Shown: in pieces, positions 36,410 to 44,269 of the stretch | Position numbering within the stretch: the stretch's first letter is position 1 | Layout of the letters: each line of letters starts with the position of its first letter | Assembly (NCBI GenBank): GCA_035555795.1 | Contig: DATMGE010000017.1 | Location: forward strand, 1-44,887 | DNA length: 44,887 bases | Reading direction: 5' to 3' | Origin: RCIO01 sp035555795 | GTDB lineage: Bacteria > Pseudomonadota > Alphaproteobacteria > Rhizobiales > Rhizobiaceae | Notes under the pieces: generated by a model | Databases searched by the model: none | Told to the model about the DNA's origin: nothing | The model's input: the letters and a program-made list of their open reading frames with translations, nothing else | Translations under genes and position numbers: made by a program

Positions 36410-37652
36410 ATTGCCGGGATGTAGCGGAAGGGATCGCCGTGGTCGCGGTCACGTCGTCAGCGGCCGGCTGTGCGGCGAGGCGGCGCATGCCGAAATCGTC
36501 GGCCCGGCCGGGCTTTGCCTCCGGAGCCACGCCGTTGCGCGCGAGCTTTTCGGCAGGCGTCTCAGGTTCGCCTTCATGTGCGGGCCTCGCGCCGCCCATC
36601 AGCCTCGTGCCGTCATCGAGCGCCGGGCCGCCAAGCGCGATCGGCGGGGTGCGGTCGATTTCCGAGGGGCGGATCGTGGCGGCGGGTCCCACGGGCTCGC
36701 CGGTGCCCGGCAAGGCCGCCACGCCCGTGCCCGCCGCGCTACCGAGATAGCGCTCCAGCGCTCGCTCGGCATAGAAGGCGATCTTGCGCTTGCCGGCGCT
36801 CGTCATGTTGATGCCGTCGGAAGCGCGAAGGCGTACGCGCTGGCCGTTCATGTCCGGGCCGACCGTGGTGAAGGCGCCGTTCTCGTCGACGAAGCCGTCC
36901 CAGATATCCACGAACTCGCCCTCCACCTCGGTCGCGGCGGCGCGGTACATGTCGTTGAAGGCCAGCATGTCGGCGGACATGCTCCCCGACTTGAAGGATG
37001 GCAGGCCGACCCACAGCAGCGGGAGGCCGCGCGAGCGGACTGTGCGCGCCAGCATCGTCACGCGCTGCTGATAGTTTTGGGTCCACGGGTCGCTGCGCAG
37101 ATCGAGGCGCTGGCCGCCCACCGCCATCTGCTGGCGGTCGTTGGAGCCGAGCATCACCGCCACGACGGCGGGCTTCACCTCGTCCAATATGCCGCCGATC
37201 TCGGCGGGCCAGTTGTAATAGTCGTCGCGCACGAAGCCCGACGAGCCATTGGCGCGCGATACGACGCTGACGCCGGTGTTCTGCGCATAGGCAGCCTCGA
37301 GGCCTTCGGCCATGCCCCCCGCCATGAAGTCGCCGATGACGAGGACGACCCTGGCATCGGCGGATTTCTCGACCGGGGGAGGGGTTGCGACGCGTGGCGC
37401 GGCCGGACCATCGGACGAACTCCGCGGCGCGGCCTGCCGGCGTGCGCGCGGCCTAGGCCGTTCCGGCTCGACGGGTTCCGCCCGTTCACGGTTGCGGTTG
37501 AAGAGGAGATCGAACAGCGTGCGACCCCGGCGCTCCTGCGCCTCGGCCTGCGTGGCGACTGCGAGTGACAGGACCGGGGCCACGATCGCGAACGCCATGA
37601 TGAACATCATGAGCGCGCCGCAGATCCGCCGCTTCCAGAGCCCGTTCGCCAC
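36408..37652 (-). CDS. DUF459/SGNH-like periplasmic protein with degenerate catalytic residues
   Basis: The 414-residue product starts with a membrane/signal segment (KRRICGALMMFIMAFAIVAP), then a proline- and arginine-rich linker, then a DUF459-type SGNH fold from about residue 98 to 305, and a loose C-terminus. The usual GDS nucleophile motif is GDF (F109), and the usual catalytic DxxH is DGIN (N282); the GSND block is intact. It may be non-hydrolytic or use other residues. GTG at 37652 has GGGAGG 4 nt upstream and is preferred; ATG at 37670 has no site. It lies downstream of the lytic transglycosylase on the same strand, hinting at a cell-envelope role. Confidence 0.85.
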   Translation of the reverse strand: MANGLWKRRICGALMMFIMAFAIVAPVLSLAVATQAEAQERRGRTLFDLLFNRNRERAEPVEPERPRPRARRQAAPRSSSDGPAAPRVATPPPVEKSADARVVLVIGDFMAGGMAEGLEAAYAQNTGVSVVSRANGSSGFVRDDYYNWPAEIGGILDEVKPAVVAVMLGSNDRQQMAVGGQRLDLRSDPWTQNYQQRVTMLARTVRSRGLPLLWVGLPSFKSGSMSADMLAFNDMYRAAATEVEGEFVDIWDGFVDENGAFTTVGPDMNGQRVRLRASDGINMTSAGKRKIAFYAERALERYLGSAAGTGVAALPGTGEPVGPAATIRPSEIDRTPPIALGGPALDDGTRLMGGARPAHEGEPETPAEKLARNGVAPEAKPGRADDFGMRRLAAQPAADDVTATTAIPSATSRQ

Positions 37653-37700
37653 GTTTCCTCCCAGCCTCATCCGGCGCAGCCCGCCAGCACCATCGAAAGG

Positions 37701-37740
37701 CTCTCCGGCTGTCGTGCCATGGGAAACCTGCCCCGGAGAG
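37701..37740 (-). terminator. Possible stem-loop after the lytic transglycosylase gene
   Basis: CTCTCCGG (37701-37708) and CCGGAGAG (37733-37740) pair with a 24-nt loop, immediately after the transglycosylase stop on the minus strand. The large loop makes it uncertain. Confidence 0.3.
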
Positions 37741-37741
37741 A

Positions 37742-38968
37742 CTAATTGCGTCGCAGGCGCGTCAGCACTTCCTTGCTCGGGTGCCCGTCCGTGGTCAAGC
37801 CGCTCCGGGCCTGGAACGCCTTGATCGCATCGCGCGAGCCCTGTCCGATCTTGCCGTCGACGGTTCCGTCATAATAGCCGAGCGCGAGAAGCCGCTTCTG
37901 CAATTCTTCCGTCTCGCTCGACGTCAGCCGCGTGAAAGGCCGGTTCCAGTCTCGTACCAGTCCGCCATAACCGGCGATCTGGTCGGCAAGAAGGCCGACG
38001 GCGGCGGCATATTTGTCGGCATTGTTGTAGCGCTTCAGCACGAAGAAGTTGCGCGTCATGACGAAGGCGGGGCCTTCACGCCCATCCATGACCTTCAACT
38101 CGCCCTTGTCGCCGCCGCGGGGGAACGGTTTGCCGTTGGCGCGGGTCACACCGATTGCCGCCCATTGTTCGAGCGACAGCGAGCCGCCGGGAAATTTGCG
38201 CCCGCTGGGCAGGGTCACCTCATAGCCCCATGTCTTGCCGCTCTGCCAGCCATTCTTGGCCAGCAGGTTGGCCGCCGTCGCGAGCGCGTCGGGAATGGTC
38301 GACCAGATGTCGCGTCGCCCGTCACCATCCATGTCGACGGCATAGGCCTGGTAGCTGGTGGGAATGAACTGGGTGTGGCCCATCGCGCCGGCCCATGAAC
38401 CGGTCAGGTGGCCGACATCGATGTCGCCGCGCTGGAGGATCTTGAGCGAGGCGATCAGCTGGGTGCGGGCAAACTTCGCGCGGCGCTTGTCGGCATAGGC
38501 CAGCGTGGCCAGCGAGCGCACCACGTTGCGCATCACGCGGTCGTTCTTGAGGATCTCGCCATAGTTGGATTCCATCGACCAGATCGCCAGAAGGATATGA
38601 CGATCGACGCCGAAGCGCCTTTCGATACGGTCGAGCCAGGGCTTCCACTGGCGCGCCATCTCGCGGCCCACCGCGATCGAGCGCTCGTTCACCCGGTTGT
38701 CGAAATAGTCCCATACGGGCGCGACGAATTCGGGCTGATAGGCTGCCTTTTCCAGAACTTCCGGGTCGGGCGCGGTCACGCCAGCAAATGCGCGGTCGAA
38801 GACCGAGTTATTGACGCCCTCGCCAGCTGCGACGGAACGAAACTGGGCTACCCAGCGTTGGAAGCCGGCATCGGCATGGGCGGCCGAAGTAAAGGCAACG
38901 GTCGCGATCGCAACGCCGGCTGCTGCAAGCAGGCGTGAGGAGCGCGCAAATTTGGTGATGGCAGACAT
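37742..38968 (-). CDS. MltB-type lytic murein transglycosylase with peptidoglycan-binding domain
   Basis: The 408 residues have a signal peptide (1-32, ending AHA). The SLT_2/MltB catalytic domain has E133 in AIWSMESNYGE, GAMGHTQFIPTSY and the calcium-site-like VDMDGDGRRD. A C-terminal PG_binding_1 domain follows (LQKRLLALGYYDGTVDGKIG). It cleaves the murein glycan chain with 1,6-anhydro product formation. ATG at 38968 has GGGAG about 8 nt upstream; the open frame to 40084 is an antisense shadow of galU. The divergent galU region contains a 25-bp palindrome. Confidence 0.93.
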   Translation of the reverse strand: MSAITKFARSSRLLAAAGVAIATVAFTSAAHADAGFQRWVAQFRSVAAGEGVNNSVFDRAFAGVTAPDPEVLEKAAYQPEFVAPVWDYFDNRVNERSIAVGREMARQWKPWLDRIERRFGVDRHILLAIWSMESNYGEILKNDRVMRNVVRSLATLAYADKRRAKFARTQLIASLKILQRGDIDVGHLTGSWAGAMGHTQFIPTSYQAYAVDMDGDGRRDIWSTIPDALATAANLLAKNGWQSGKTWGYEVTLPSGRKFPGGSLSLEQWAAIGVTRANGKPFPRGGDKGELKVMDGREGPAFVMTRNFFVLKRYNNADKYAAAVGLLADQIAGYGGLVRDWNRPFTRLTSSETEELQKRLLALGYYDGTVDGKIGQGSRDAIKAFQARSGLTTDGHPSKEVLTRLRRN

Positions 38969-39024
38969 CGTGCTCTCCCGTCTGGTTTCGATATCCATCA
39001 ATCGCGCATCACGGTTAGGAAAAA

Positions 39025-39055
39025 GTTTACCATGCACTTCCGTCAATCGGTAAAC
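39025..39055. promoter_or_regulatory. GTTTACC/GGTAAAC inverted pair in the mltB-galU region
   Basis: GTTTACC (39025-39031) and GGTAAAC (39049-39055) are perfect inverted copies 17 bp apart, in the AT-richer 192-bp divergent region. Possible regulator-binding half-sites. Confidence 0.35.
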
Positions 39056-39106
39056 ACTAATGATGTAGCCATTCTCTTGTAATTTCGGCGGTACTGGGCG
39101 ATTCAG

Positions 39107-39131
39107 GCGACAGGATGATGCATTCTGTCGC
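39107..39131. promoter_or_regulatory. 25-bp imperfect palindrome upstream of galU
   Basis: GCGACAG (39107-39113) and CTGTCGC (39125-39131) are perfect arms; inside them ATG and CAT also pair. It ends 29 bp before the galU start and so covers the probable promoter zone. The -10-like TAAAAT follows at 39136-39141. Confidence 0.45.
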
Positions 39132-39160
39132 AGTGTAAAATTATAGTGAGCAAGGTCGAC

Positions 39161-40036
39161 ATGAAGCGTGTGAGAAAGGCCGTATTTCCCGTAGCGGGTC
39201 TTGGCACGAGGTTCCTTCCCGCCACGAAGGCCATTCCCAAGGAAATGCTGACGGTCGTCGACCGCCCGGTCATCGACTATGTGGTGGCAGAGGCGCGCGA
39301 GGCGGGGATCGAGCATTTCATCTTCGTCACCGGCCGCAACAAGGCGGTCATCGAGGACCATTTCGACCTCCAGTTCGAGCTCTACGACACGCTGGAGCAG
39401 CGTGGGAAGCTGGAGGTTCTGGAGAAGCTGAAACAGCTCCAGCCGCAGCCGGGACAGACCAGCTTCACGCGCCAGCAGGCGCCGCTGGGCCTTGGCCATG
39501 CGGTGTGGTGCGCGCGCGAGATCGTCGGCGACGAGCCTTTCGCGCTGCTGCTTCCCGACATGATCATGCAGGCGGAACCCGGTTGCATGAAGCAGATGGT
39601 CGACCTCTACAACGAGACGGGTGGCAACATCGTCGGCGTGCAGGAATGCGATCCGGCGGAGGCCCATAAATATGGCATTGTCGGGCGCGGCGAGACGGTC
39701 GCCACCGGCTTCGAGATCACCGCGATGGTGGAGAAGCCGGCCAAGGGCATGGCACCGTCCAATTTCTACATCAACGGCCGCTACATCCTCCAGCCGGAGA
39801 TTTTCGCCATCCTGGAAAGCCAGGAGCGCGGTGCCGGCAACGAGATCCAGCTCACCGACGGCATGCTGAAGCTGCTCGACAGGCAGGCGTTCAGCGGCTT
39901 CCATTTCAAGGGCCGCGCCTATGATTGCGGCTCTCCGGAAGGTTTCGTCGAGGCCAACCTCGCTTTCGCGCTGGCCAATGAGGAGGTGCGGGGCAAGATC
40001 GGCGACCGCCTGATCGAGATGGTGCGGGAAGGTTAG
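39161..40036 (+). CDS. galU: UTP-glucose-1-phosphate uridylyltransferase
   Basis: The 291-residue nucleotidyltransferase has FPVAGLGTRFLPATKAIPKEML at the N-terminus (UTP-binding loop and catalytic lysine), LGHAVWCAREIVGDEPFALLLPDM and the late GRAYDCGSPEGFVEANL. It makes UDP-glucose for envelope polysaccharides. ATG at 39161 has AAGG 6 nt upstream; GTG at 39146 (adding 5 residues) lacks a site. It diverges from the transglycosylase and converges on the outer-membrane barrel gene, with a structured repeat between the two stops. Confidence 0.95.
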   Translation: MKRVRKAVFPVAGLGTRFLPATKAIPKEMLTVVDRPVIDYVVAEAREAGIEHFIFVTGRNKAVIEDHFDLQFELYDTLEQRGKLEVLEKLKQLQPQPGQTSFTRQQAPLGLGHAVWCAREIVGDEPFALLLPDMIMQAEPGCMKQMVDLYNETGGNIVGVQECDPAEAHKYGIVGRGETVATGFEITAMVEKPAKGMAPSNFYINGRYILQPEIFAILESQERGAGNEIQLTDGMLKLLDRQAFSGFHFKGRAYDCGSPEGFVEANLAFALANEEVRGKIGDRLIEMVREG

Positions 40037-40043
40037 TTTCCTG

Positions 40044-40091
40044 GCCGCATTTGTATGGCGCCGGACGATTCCGTCCGGCGGCAAATGCTCA
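40044..40091. repeat. Palindromic intergenic repeat, copy 1 (galU 3' side)
   Basis: The outer arms GCATTTG (40047-40053) and CAAATGC (40082-40088) enclose a perfect stem GCCGGACG-ATTC-CGTCCGGC (40060-40079). Copy 3 at 44195-44243 has the same ground plan with different stem bases. The end TGAGCATTT (minus strand) supplies the stop codon of the barrel gene. It may also act as a terminator. Confidence 0.6.
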
Positions 40092-41618
40092 GCGCTGCAT
40101 TGTCAGGCCGAGAAACACGCTCGTCGTGCGCGAGCCGCGTCCGGCGATCGAGCTCGTCGTGGCTTCGTGGCGCGCCCGGCCCGTCAGGCCGGCATAGCGA
40201 TTGAGCCAGTAGGTGAGGCGTGCTTCGGCGCTCAGCGTGCGGTCGCTGTCGCCGGTCGTCGCATAGCGCCGGAACGACGCGCCGAGCACGGCGTCGGCGG
40301 TTAGCTGCGCCCGGATCTGGCGCGATATGCCGAGCGAGGTGGCGTAGAGAACGGAGCCGCTTTCGCCTGCCGTGGTGGTGCCCTCGATCTCCGTCGAGCC
40401 GGTCAGGGTGACTGTGGTGCCGCGCATCGGCGACCAGTTCACCGCGCCGTCTATGGCGAAGGCCGACAGGCTTCCGAGCCGCGCATCGTCGAAGTTTTCG
40501 CTGATGATGCCGGCGGCGATCTCGCCATTCAGCTTCTCGCCCCGGTCGAACTCCACGCCCGTGCGTGCGCCCAGACGGCTTGCCGAGCGCGCATAGCCAT
40601 TGCTGTCGAGGCGCAAATCATAGTTGCGCCGCCCCGCTTCCAGCTCGACGAAGGGCAGCAAGGCGGGCGAGACCTCATAGCCGCCGCGCAGCTTCGCGGT
40701 GTAGAGCGTCTGGTTGCGGTCGGCCTGCGAGAGCACGCCGCCGCCGACGAGATCGGCGGAACCATAGGTGTTGCGGGCGATCGCGCCGGTCACCCCGAAG
40801 CGCAGCGGGCCGATGGCCTTCTCTAGCCCCGCTTCGCCGGTGATCGTCTGGCGCAGCGGCCGTGACGTGGTTGCCGGCAGCCCGACCGGCGAAGTCGCTT
40901 CCTCGGGGCGCCGATTGTAGCCCAGTGCGGTCTTGAGCTCGAACGACTTGCCGATGTCGAAACGCGCCGCCGCATCCACCCCGCCGATGAATTCGTGAAA
41001 ACCGGTGCCGCGCAGCGAGGTGCGGTAGGTGCCGAAAGCGTCCAGCGTCGCGCTGTGGCGCGACCAGTCGGATTGCGCATTGAGGCGCAGCGTCGTTTCC
41101 GAAAGCACGTCGCTGCCACCGCCGGCCAGGCCGGCTGCATTGGTGGTGTATTCGATGCCCTGCTGGAGGGTCGGGCGGATCACGAAACTGCCGACGCGGG
41201 TGCCGGTGGGCGCGAAAGGGTTCTCCTCTGCCGGAAGCGTGCGGCCTTCGATGGGGGGCGCGCGCAGCGACTCCCGTTGGGCGGCGACGTTGCGCTCCTC
41301 GTCGGCCTCGTCGATGGTCGTTTCGCGCACCGTGGCCGTCGTGACCTCGTCGGTAAATGTGGCGCGCGCGGGTGCCGGTGCATTGTTCGACGCCGCCGGA
41401 TCGGTTTCCGCCGCGGCTTCGCCGGGAGTTGCGCCTTGCACCGGCGGCAGGAGCGCGCCTGTGCCGGCTTCGCCGCCCGGCGAGAAGGAGCCGCGCAGAT
41501 CCTGCGCGTGGGCGGGAAGTGCGGCCATCACGAACAGTCCTGCCGCGGCGATGAGCGCCACGCACGATGCGCCACCGGCCCGGTGCGCATGAGAGGACGA
41601 GTTGCGAAGCATCGACAT
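40089..41618 (-). CDS. Outer-membrane beta-barrel protein
   Basis: The 509 residues have a signal peptide (about 1-38, ending AHA before QDLRG), then a disordered proline/alanine/threonine-rich stretch to about residue 130, then about 370 residues of alternating beta strands (for example RLGARTGVEFDRGEKLNGEIAAG). This fits the BBP2-like outer-membrane barrel family found in Rhizobiales. The last residues are LGLTMQR rather than the common terminal aromatic residue. ATG at 41618 has no clear ribosome-binding site, and a second ATG lies two codons later. A role in envelope or exopolysaccharide is suggested only by the galU neighbour. Confidence 0.82.
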   Translation of the reverse strand: MSMLRNSSSHAHRAGGASCVALIAAAGLFVMAALPAHAQDLRGSFSPGGEAGTGALLPPVQGATPGEAAAETDPAASNNAPAPARATFTDEVTTATVRETTIDEADEERNVAAQRESLRAPPIEGRTLPAEENPFAPTGTRVGSFVIRPTLQQGIEYTTNAAGLAGGGSDVLSETTLRLNAQSDWSRHSATLDAFGTYRTSLRGTGFHEFIGGVDAAARFDIGKSFELKTALGYNRRPEEATSPVGLPATTSRPLRQTITGEAGLEKAIGPLRFGVTGAIARNTYGSADLVGGGVLSQADRNQTLYTAKLRGGYEVSPALLPFVELEAGRRNYDLRLDSNGYARSASRLGARTGVEFDRGEKLNGEIAAGIISENFDDARLGSLSAFAIDGAVNWSPMRGTTVTLTGSTEIEGTTTAGESGSVLYATSLGISRQIRAQLTADAVLGASFRRYATTGDSDRTLSAEARLTYWLNRYAGLTGRARHEATTSSIAGRGSRTTSVFLGLTMQR

Positions 41619-41648
41619 CCGGCGGTTCGACGGCGCGGCGCGCCATGC

Positions 41649-41677
41649 TTACCGAACGGTAAAGATCGATGGTTAAC
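41649..41677. promoter_or_regulatory. TTACCG/CGGTAA repeat and CtrA-like GTTAACCAT site
   Basis: TTACCG-AA-CGGTAA (41649-41662) is a perfect inverted repeat. On the minus strand GTTAACCAT (41669-41677) matches the alphaproteobacterial CtrA half-site type. Both lie 31-59 bp upstream of the barrel gene start. Confidence 0.35.
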
Positions 41678-41695
41678 GGAGCGTTGAGATACGGC

Positions 41696-42151
41696 CTATT
41701 CGCGCTCGACGACAAGGTCGTTGCCGCGCGCGGAAACGATCCTGACGCGCGTTCCCGCCGGCAGGTCGGGGCCGGCGACGCGCCAGGTGCTGTCGTCGAT
41801 GCGCACGCGGCCGAAGCCTTCGCGGATGGGGTCGGTCAAGATGGCGCTTCGGCCGATGAGCTGCGCGGCGCGCTGGTTCAAGAGCGGCTCATCGCTTTTC
41901 TGCCGGTTGCGTACGATGCGGCTGCCGATGAAGGCGGAGGCCAGCGCCAGGACGAGGAAGATCGCGACCTGCAACTGCCACGTCCAGAAGGCAAGGGCGC
42001 CGAGTTGGAGCGAGAGCGCGCCGGTGACGAGGGCGGCAATGCCGATCCACAGGAGGAAGACGCCGGGCGCGAAGATTTCGAGCACCAGCAGCACCAGTCC
42101 CAGAACCACCCAGTTCCAGGCGCCGAGTTCTCCGAACACGCTCATCAGCAT
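41696..42151 (-). CDS. NfeD family membrane protein (short form)
   Basis: The 151 residues have three membrane segments (about 13-31, 36-52, 57-78) and a C-terminal OB-fold NfeD domain (SDEPLLNQRAAQLIGRSAILTDPI...GRVRIDDSTWRVAG). Short NfeD proteins lack the protease domain and pair with SPFH proteins in membrane microdomains. ATG at 42151 has GGAGG 5 nt upstream. It lies 18 bp after the SPFH gene stop, so the two are cotranscribed, the usual arrangement. Confidence 0.92.
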   Translation of the reverse strand: MLMSVFGELGAWNWVVLGLVLLVLEIFAPGVFLLWIGIAALVTGALSLQLGALAFWTWQLQVAIFLVLALASAFIGSRIVRNRQKSDEPLLNQRAAQLIGRSAILTDPIREGFGRVRIDDSTWRVAGPDLPAGTRVRIVSARGNDLVVERE

Positions 42152-42169
42152 GGCGGCCTCCGAAGTCGA

Positions 42170-43120
42170 TCAGCCGCGGTCAGGGCCGGTTACCGGCGTG
42201 TGCGACGCGGGGCGGGTGTTGCCCGCCGCCGCGTCCTTGCCGAACACTTCCTGCGCGATGGCGCCGATGCCGCCGAGCGAACCGACCAGCGAGGAGGCTT
42301 CCAGCGGCATCAGGATGAGCTTGCTGTTGTTGCCCGAGGCGATCTTCGCCAGCGCCTCGGTGTATTTCTGCGCCACGAAGTAGTTGATCGCCTGCACGTC
42401 GCCCTTGGCGATCGCCTCCGACACGACCTGCGTGGCCCTTGCCTCGGCTTCCGCCGCGCGCTCCCGCGCCTCGGCATCGCGGAATGCCGCCTCGCGCCGC
42501 CCCTCGGCCTCCAGTACCTGCGCCTGCTTGAGGCCTTCCGCCTCGAGAATCTGCGCGCGCTTGTTGCGCTCGGCCATCATCTGGCGCGCCATGGATTCGA
42601 CGAGGTTGGCCGGCGGGTTGATGTCCTTGATCTCGACGCGGGTCATCTTGATGCCCCACGGACTGGCGGCCTCGTCGACGATATGCAGGAGCCGGTCATT
42701 GATCGCATCGCGGTTGGAAAGCAGTTCGTCGAGATCCATCGAACCCATGACGGACCGGATATTGGTCATGGTGAGGTTGAGGATCGCGTTCTGGAGCCCG
42801 GATACCTGATAGGCGGCCTGCGGCGCGTTCAGCACCTGATAGAAGGCGACGCCGTCGACAGCCACAATCGCGTTGTCGCGCGTGATGACCTCCTGGGTCG
42901 GCACGTCCAGCACCTGCTCCATCATGTTCATCCTCGCGCCGATGCGATCGATGAAGGGAACGATGATGTTGAGGCCGGGCGAGAGCGTGCGCGTATACCG
43001 TCCGAAGCGCTCGACCGTATAATTATAGCCTTGGGGAACCGTCTTGATGCCTGCGAAAATCAGCAGGATGACGAGGACGACGAGAACGCCGAGGACGATG
43101 TCGAGACCGGAAAGAAGCAT
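42170..43120 (-). CDS. SPFH/Band 7 (stomatin-like, QmcA-type) protein
   Basis: This 316-residue protein starts with one membrane anchor (about 6-24) and continues with the SPFH domain (KTVPQGYNYTVERFGRYTRTLSPGLN, RDNAIVAVDGVAFYQV, PWGIKMTRVEIKDINPP). A charged alanine/glutamate-rich coiled-coil region (RNKRAQILEAEGLKQAQVLEAEG) follows. It forms membrane-associated oligomers thought to act in quality control. ATG at 43120 has AGGAGG 5 nt upstream; the longer frame to 43207 runs into a repeat. NfeD follows 18 bp downstream. Confidence 0.94.
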   Translation of the reverse strand: MLLSGLDIVLGVLVVLVILLIFAGIKTVPQGYNYTVERFGRYTRTLSPGLNIIVPFIDRIGARMNMMEQVLDVPTQEVITRDNAIVAVDGVAFYQVLNAPQAAYQVSGLQNAILNLTMTNIRSVMGSMDLDELLSNRDAINDRLLHIVDEAASPWGIKMTRVEIKDINPPANLVESMARQMMAERNKRAQILEAEGLKQAQVLEAEGRREAAFRDAEARERAAEAEARATQVVSEAIAKGDVQAINYFVAQKYTEALAKIASGNNSKLILMPLEASSLVGSLGGIGAIAQEVFGKDAAAGNTRPASHTPVTGPDRG

Positions 43121-43166
43121 ATGATCCTCCTGCTGCGGCCGCGTCGCAGCCTTCGCCGAAAGACTT

Positions 43167-43200
43167 AGAGCATTTTGCCGCGAGGTGGAAACACCTTGCG
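43167..43200. repeat. Palindromic intergenic repeat, copy 2
   Basis: AGAGCATTTTGCC (43167-43179) followed by the stem GCGAGGTG-GAAA-CACCTTGC (43180-43199, one G-T pair). The opening matches copies 1 and 3 read on the minus strand, but the second outer arm is missing, so it is truncated. Confidence 0.5.
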
Positions 43201-43213
43201 TCCCCAATCCGGA

Positions 43214-43792
43214 TCAATGCCTGACCAGCAACCTTTCGAGCGCTTCGCCGACAAGGGCGGGGACACTCCGGGGATCATCGAGATAGGCGGTTTCGAGCAA
43301 CCCATCCGACAGGGCGACGAGCAGCGAGGCGGTAATGGACGGAGCGGGATCGCCATCTGCCGCCAGGAGTTCCCGGAGGGTGCGGTGATACCAGGCACGC
43401 CGCACATCGATGGCTTTCCGCACCGGGCTTTCAGGATCGGGATATTCTGCCGCCGCGTTGAGAAACGGGCAGCCCCGCCACTTGCCGACGAGCACCGCCT
43501 CGCCGATGCGTCCCAGAACAGCCGCGACCATTTCCCGTGGCGGCTGCTTCGGCAGCGCTGCGACCGCCGCCCGCCCAAGCTCGTCCTGCTCCTCGATATA
43601 GGCGAGGACGAGGTCATCCTTCGACGGGAAGTGGTTGTAAAACGTCGCCTTGGCCACGCCAGCTTCCGCGATGATGCGGTCGATGCCCACCGCGCGAATG
43701 CCTTCATTGTAGAAAAGGCGGGTTGCAGTATCGAGCAGGCGGCGACGCGCGGCGCTTGCTCCGGAATCGGTCTGGGAGGCGAGTTTGTTCAT
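43214..43792 (-). CDS. TetR-family transcriptional regulator
   Basis: The 192 residues have the N-terminal HTH (RLLDTATRLFYNEGIRAVGIDRIIAEAGVAKATFYNHFPSKDDLVLAYI) and a C-terminal ligand domain. ATG at 43792 gives normal length; there is no clear ribosome-binding site, but the upstream extension to 43885 would translate through the operator region. It diverges from the small monooxygenase gene 66 bp away. Two inverted repeats 21 bp apart in between are good candidates for its own binding sites. The ligand is unknown. Confidence 0.92.
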   Translation of the reverse strand: MNKLASQTDSGASAARRRLLDTATRLFYNEGIRAVGIDRIIAEAGVAKATFYNHFPSKDDLVLAYIEEQDELGRAAVAALPKQPPREMVAAVLGRIGEAVLVGKWRGCPFLNAAAEYPDPESPVRKAIDVRRAWYHRTLRELLAADGDPAPSITASLLVALSDGLLETAYLDDPRSVPALVGEALERLLVRH

Positions 43793-43809
43793 GCGGTTGA
43801 CTCTAGCAG

Positions 43810-43819
43810 ACAGATCTGT
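43810..43819. promoter_or_regulatory. Candidate TetR operator 1
   Basis: ACAGATCTGT is a perfect 10-bp palindrome between the divergent TetR and monooxygenase genes. Its centre is 21 bp from that of operator 2. Confidence 0.5.
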
Positions 43820-43828
43820 ACAGTACAT

Positions 43829-43842
43829 AGACAGACCTGTCT
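43829..43842. promoter_or_regulatory. Candidate TetR operator 2
   Basis: AGACAG-AC-CTGTCT has perfect 6-bp arms; ACAGAC-CT-GTCTGT (43831-43844) overlaps it. Spacing of two helical turns to operator 1 fits two dimers on one DNA face. Confidence 0.6.
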
Positions 43843-43858
43843 GTTTAAGAGAAGACTC

Positions 43859-44143
43859 ATGATCATCATTGCTGGCCACTGGCAAACCAGAAACGCCGCC
43901 GCACGCGATGCTGCCGCAGCCGCATTCGCCAATATGGTCGAAAGAGCGAGGAAGCAGGAAGGCTGCCTCGACCTGTCGATCGGGGCGGATCCGCTCGATC
44001 CGCAGCGCGTCAACATATTCGAATGCTGGCGCGACCAGCAGGCGCTGGATGCCTGGCGCAAGATCGCGAGAGGACCAAAGGTCGCCATCACGCAGGCCAA
44101 GGTCAGCCTGTACCGCACCGAAAAGGCCGAGAAGCCTTTCTAG
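43859..44143 (+). CDS. Antibiotic biosynthesis monooxygenase-like (ABM) small protein
   Basis: The 94-residue protein follows the dimeric ferredoxin-like ABM pattern: MIIIAGHWQTR, a central GCLDLSIGADPLDPQRVNIFECWRDQQALDAW and a C-terminal strand with VSLYRTEK. Members oxidise quinols or degrade small metabolites without metal. ATG at 43859 (weak site AAGAGAAG) starts 15 bp after the TetR operators, which suggests repression by that regulator. Its stop TAG is the first base triplet of the following repeat. Confidence 0.85.
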   Translation: MIIIAGHWQTRNAAARDAAAAAFANMVERARKQEGCLDLSIGADPLDPQRVNIFECWRDQQALDAWRKIARGPKVAITQAKVSLYRTEKAEKPF

Positions 44144-44243
44144 AGCGGTTCAGCATTTCATGGAAACGCCCACCCGCTCTAACTCTTTGTTTTAGCCGCA
44201 TTTCTGCGACGCCAAGCGATTCCGCCTGGCTGCAAAATGCTCT
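44142..44243. repeat. Palindromic intergenic repeat, copy 3 (longest)
   Basis: AGAGCGG (44142-44148) and CCGCTCT (44174-44180) form one inverted pair. The second half, GCCGCATTT...AAAATGCTCT (44195-44243), contains the stem GCCAAGCG-ATTC-CGCCTGGC (44211-44230) with one mismatch. It parallels copy 1, loop ATTC included. It resembles repeats I associate with Rhizobiales genomes, unverified here. Confidence 0.6.
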
Positions 44244-44269
44244 CGGCATGAATCCCAAAAGGTGAAAAG

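Noticed and set aside
43160..44250. Repeats as insertion-sequence ends or a CRISPR array
   Set aside because: The copies are imperfect, unevenly spaced and not associated with a transposase or target duplications; there are no regular spacers.
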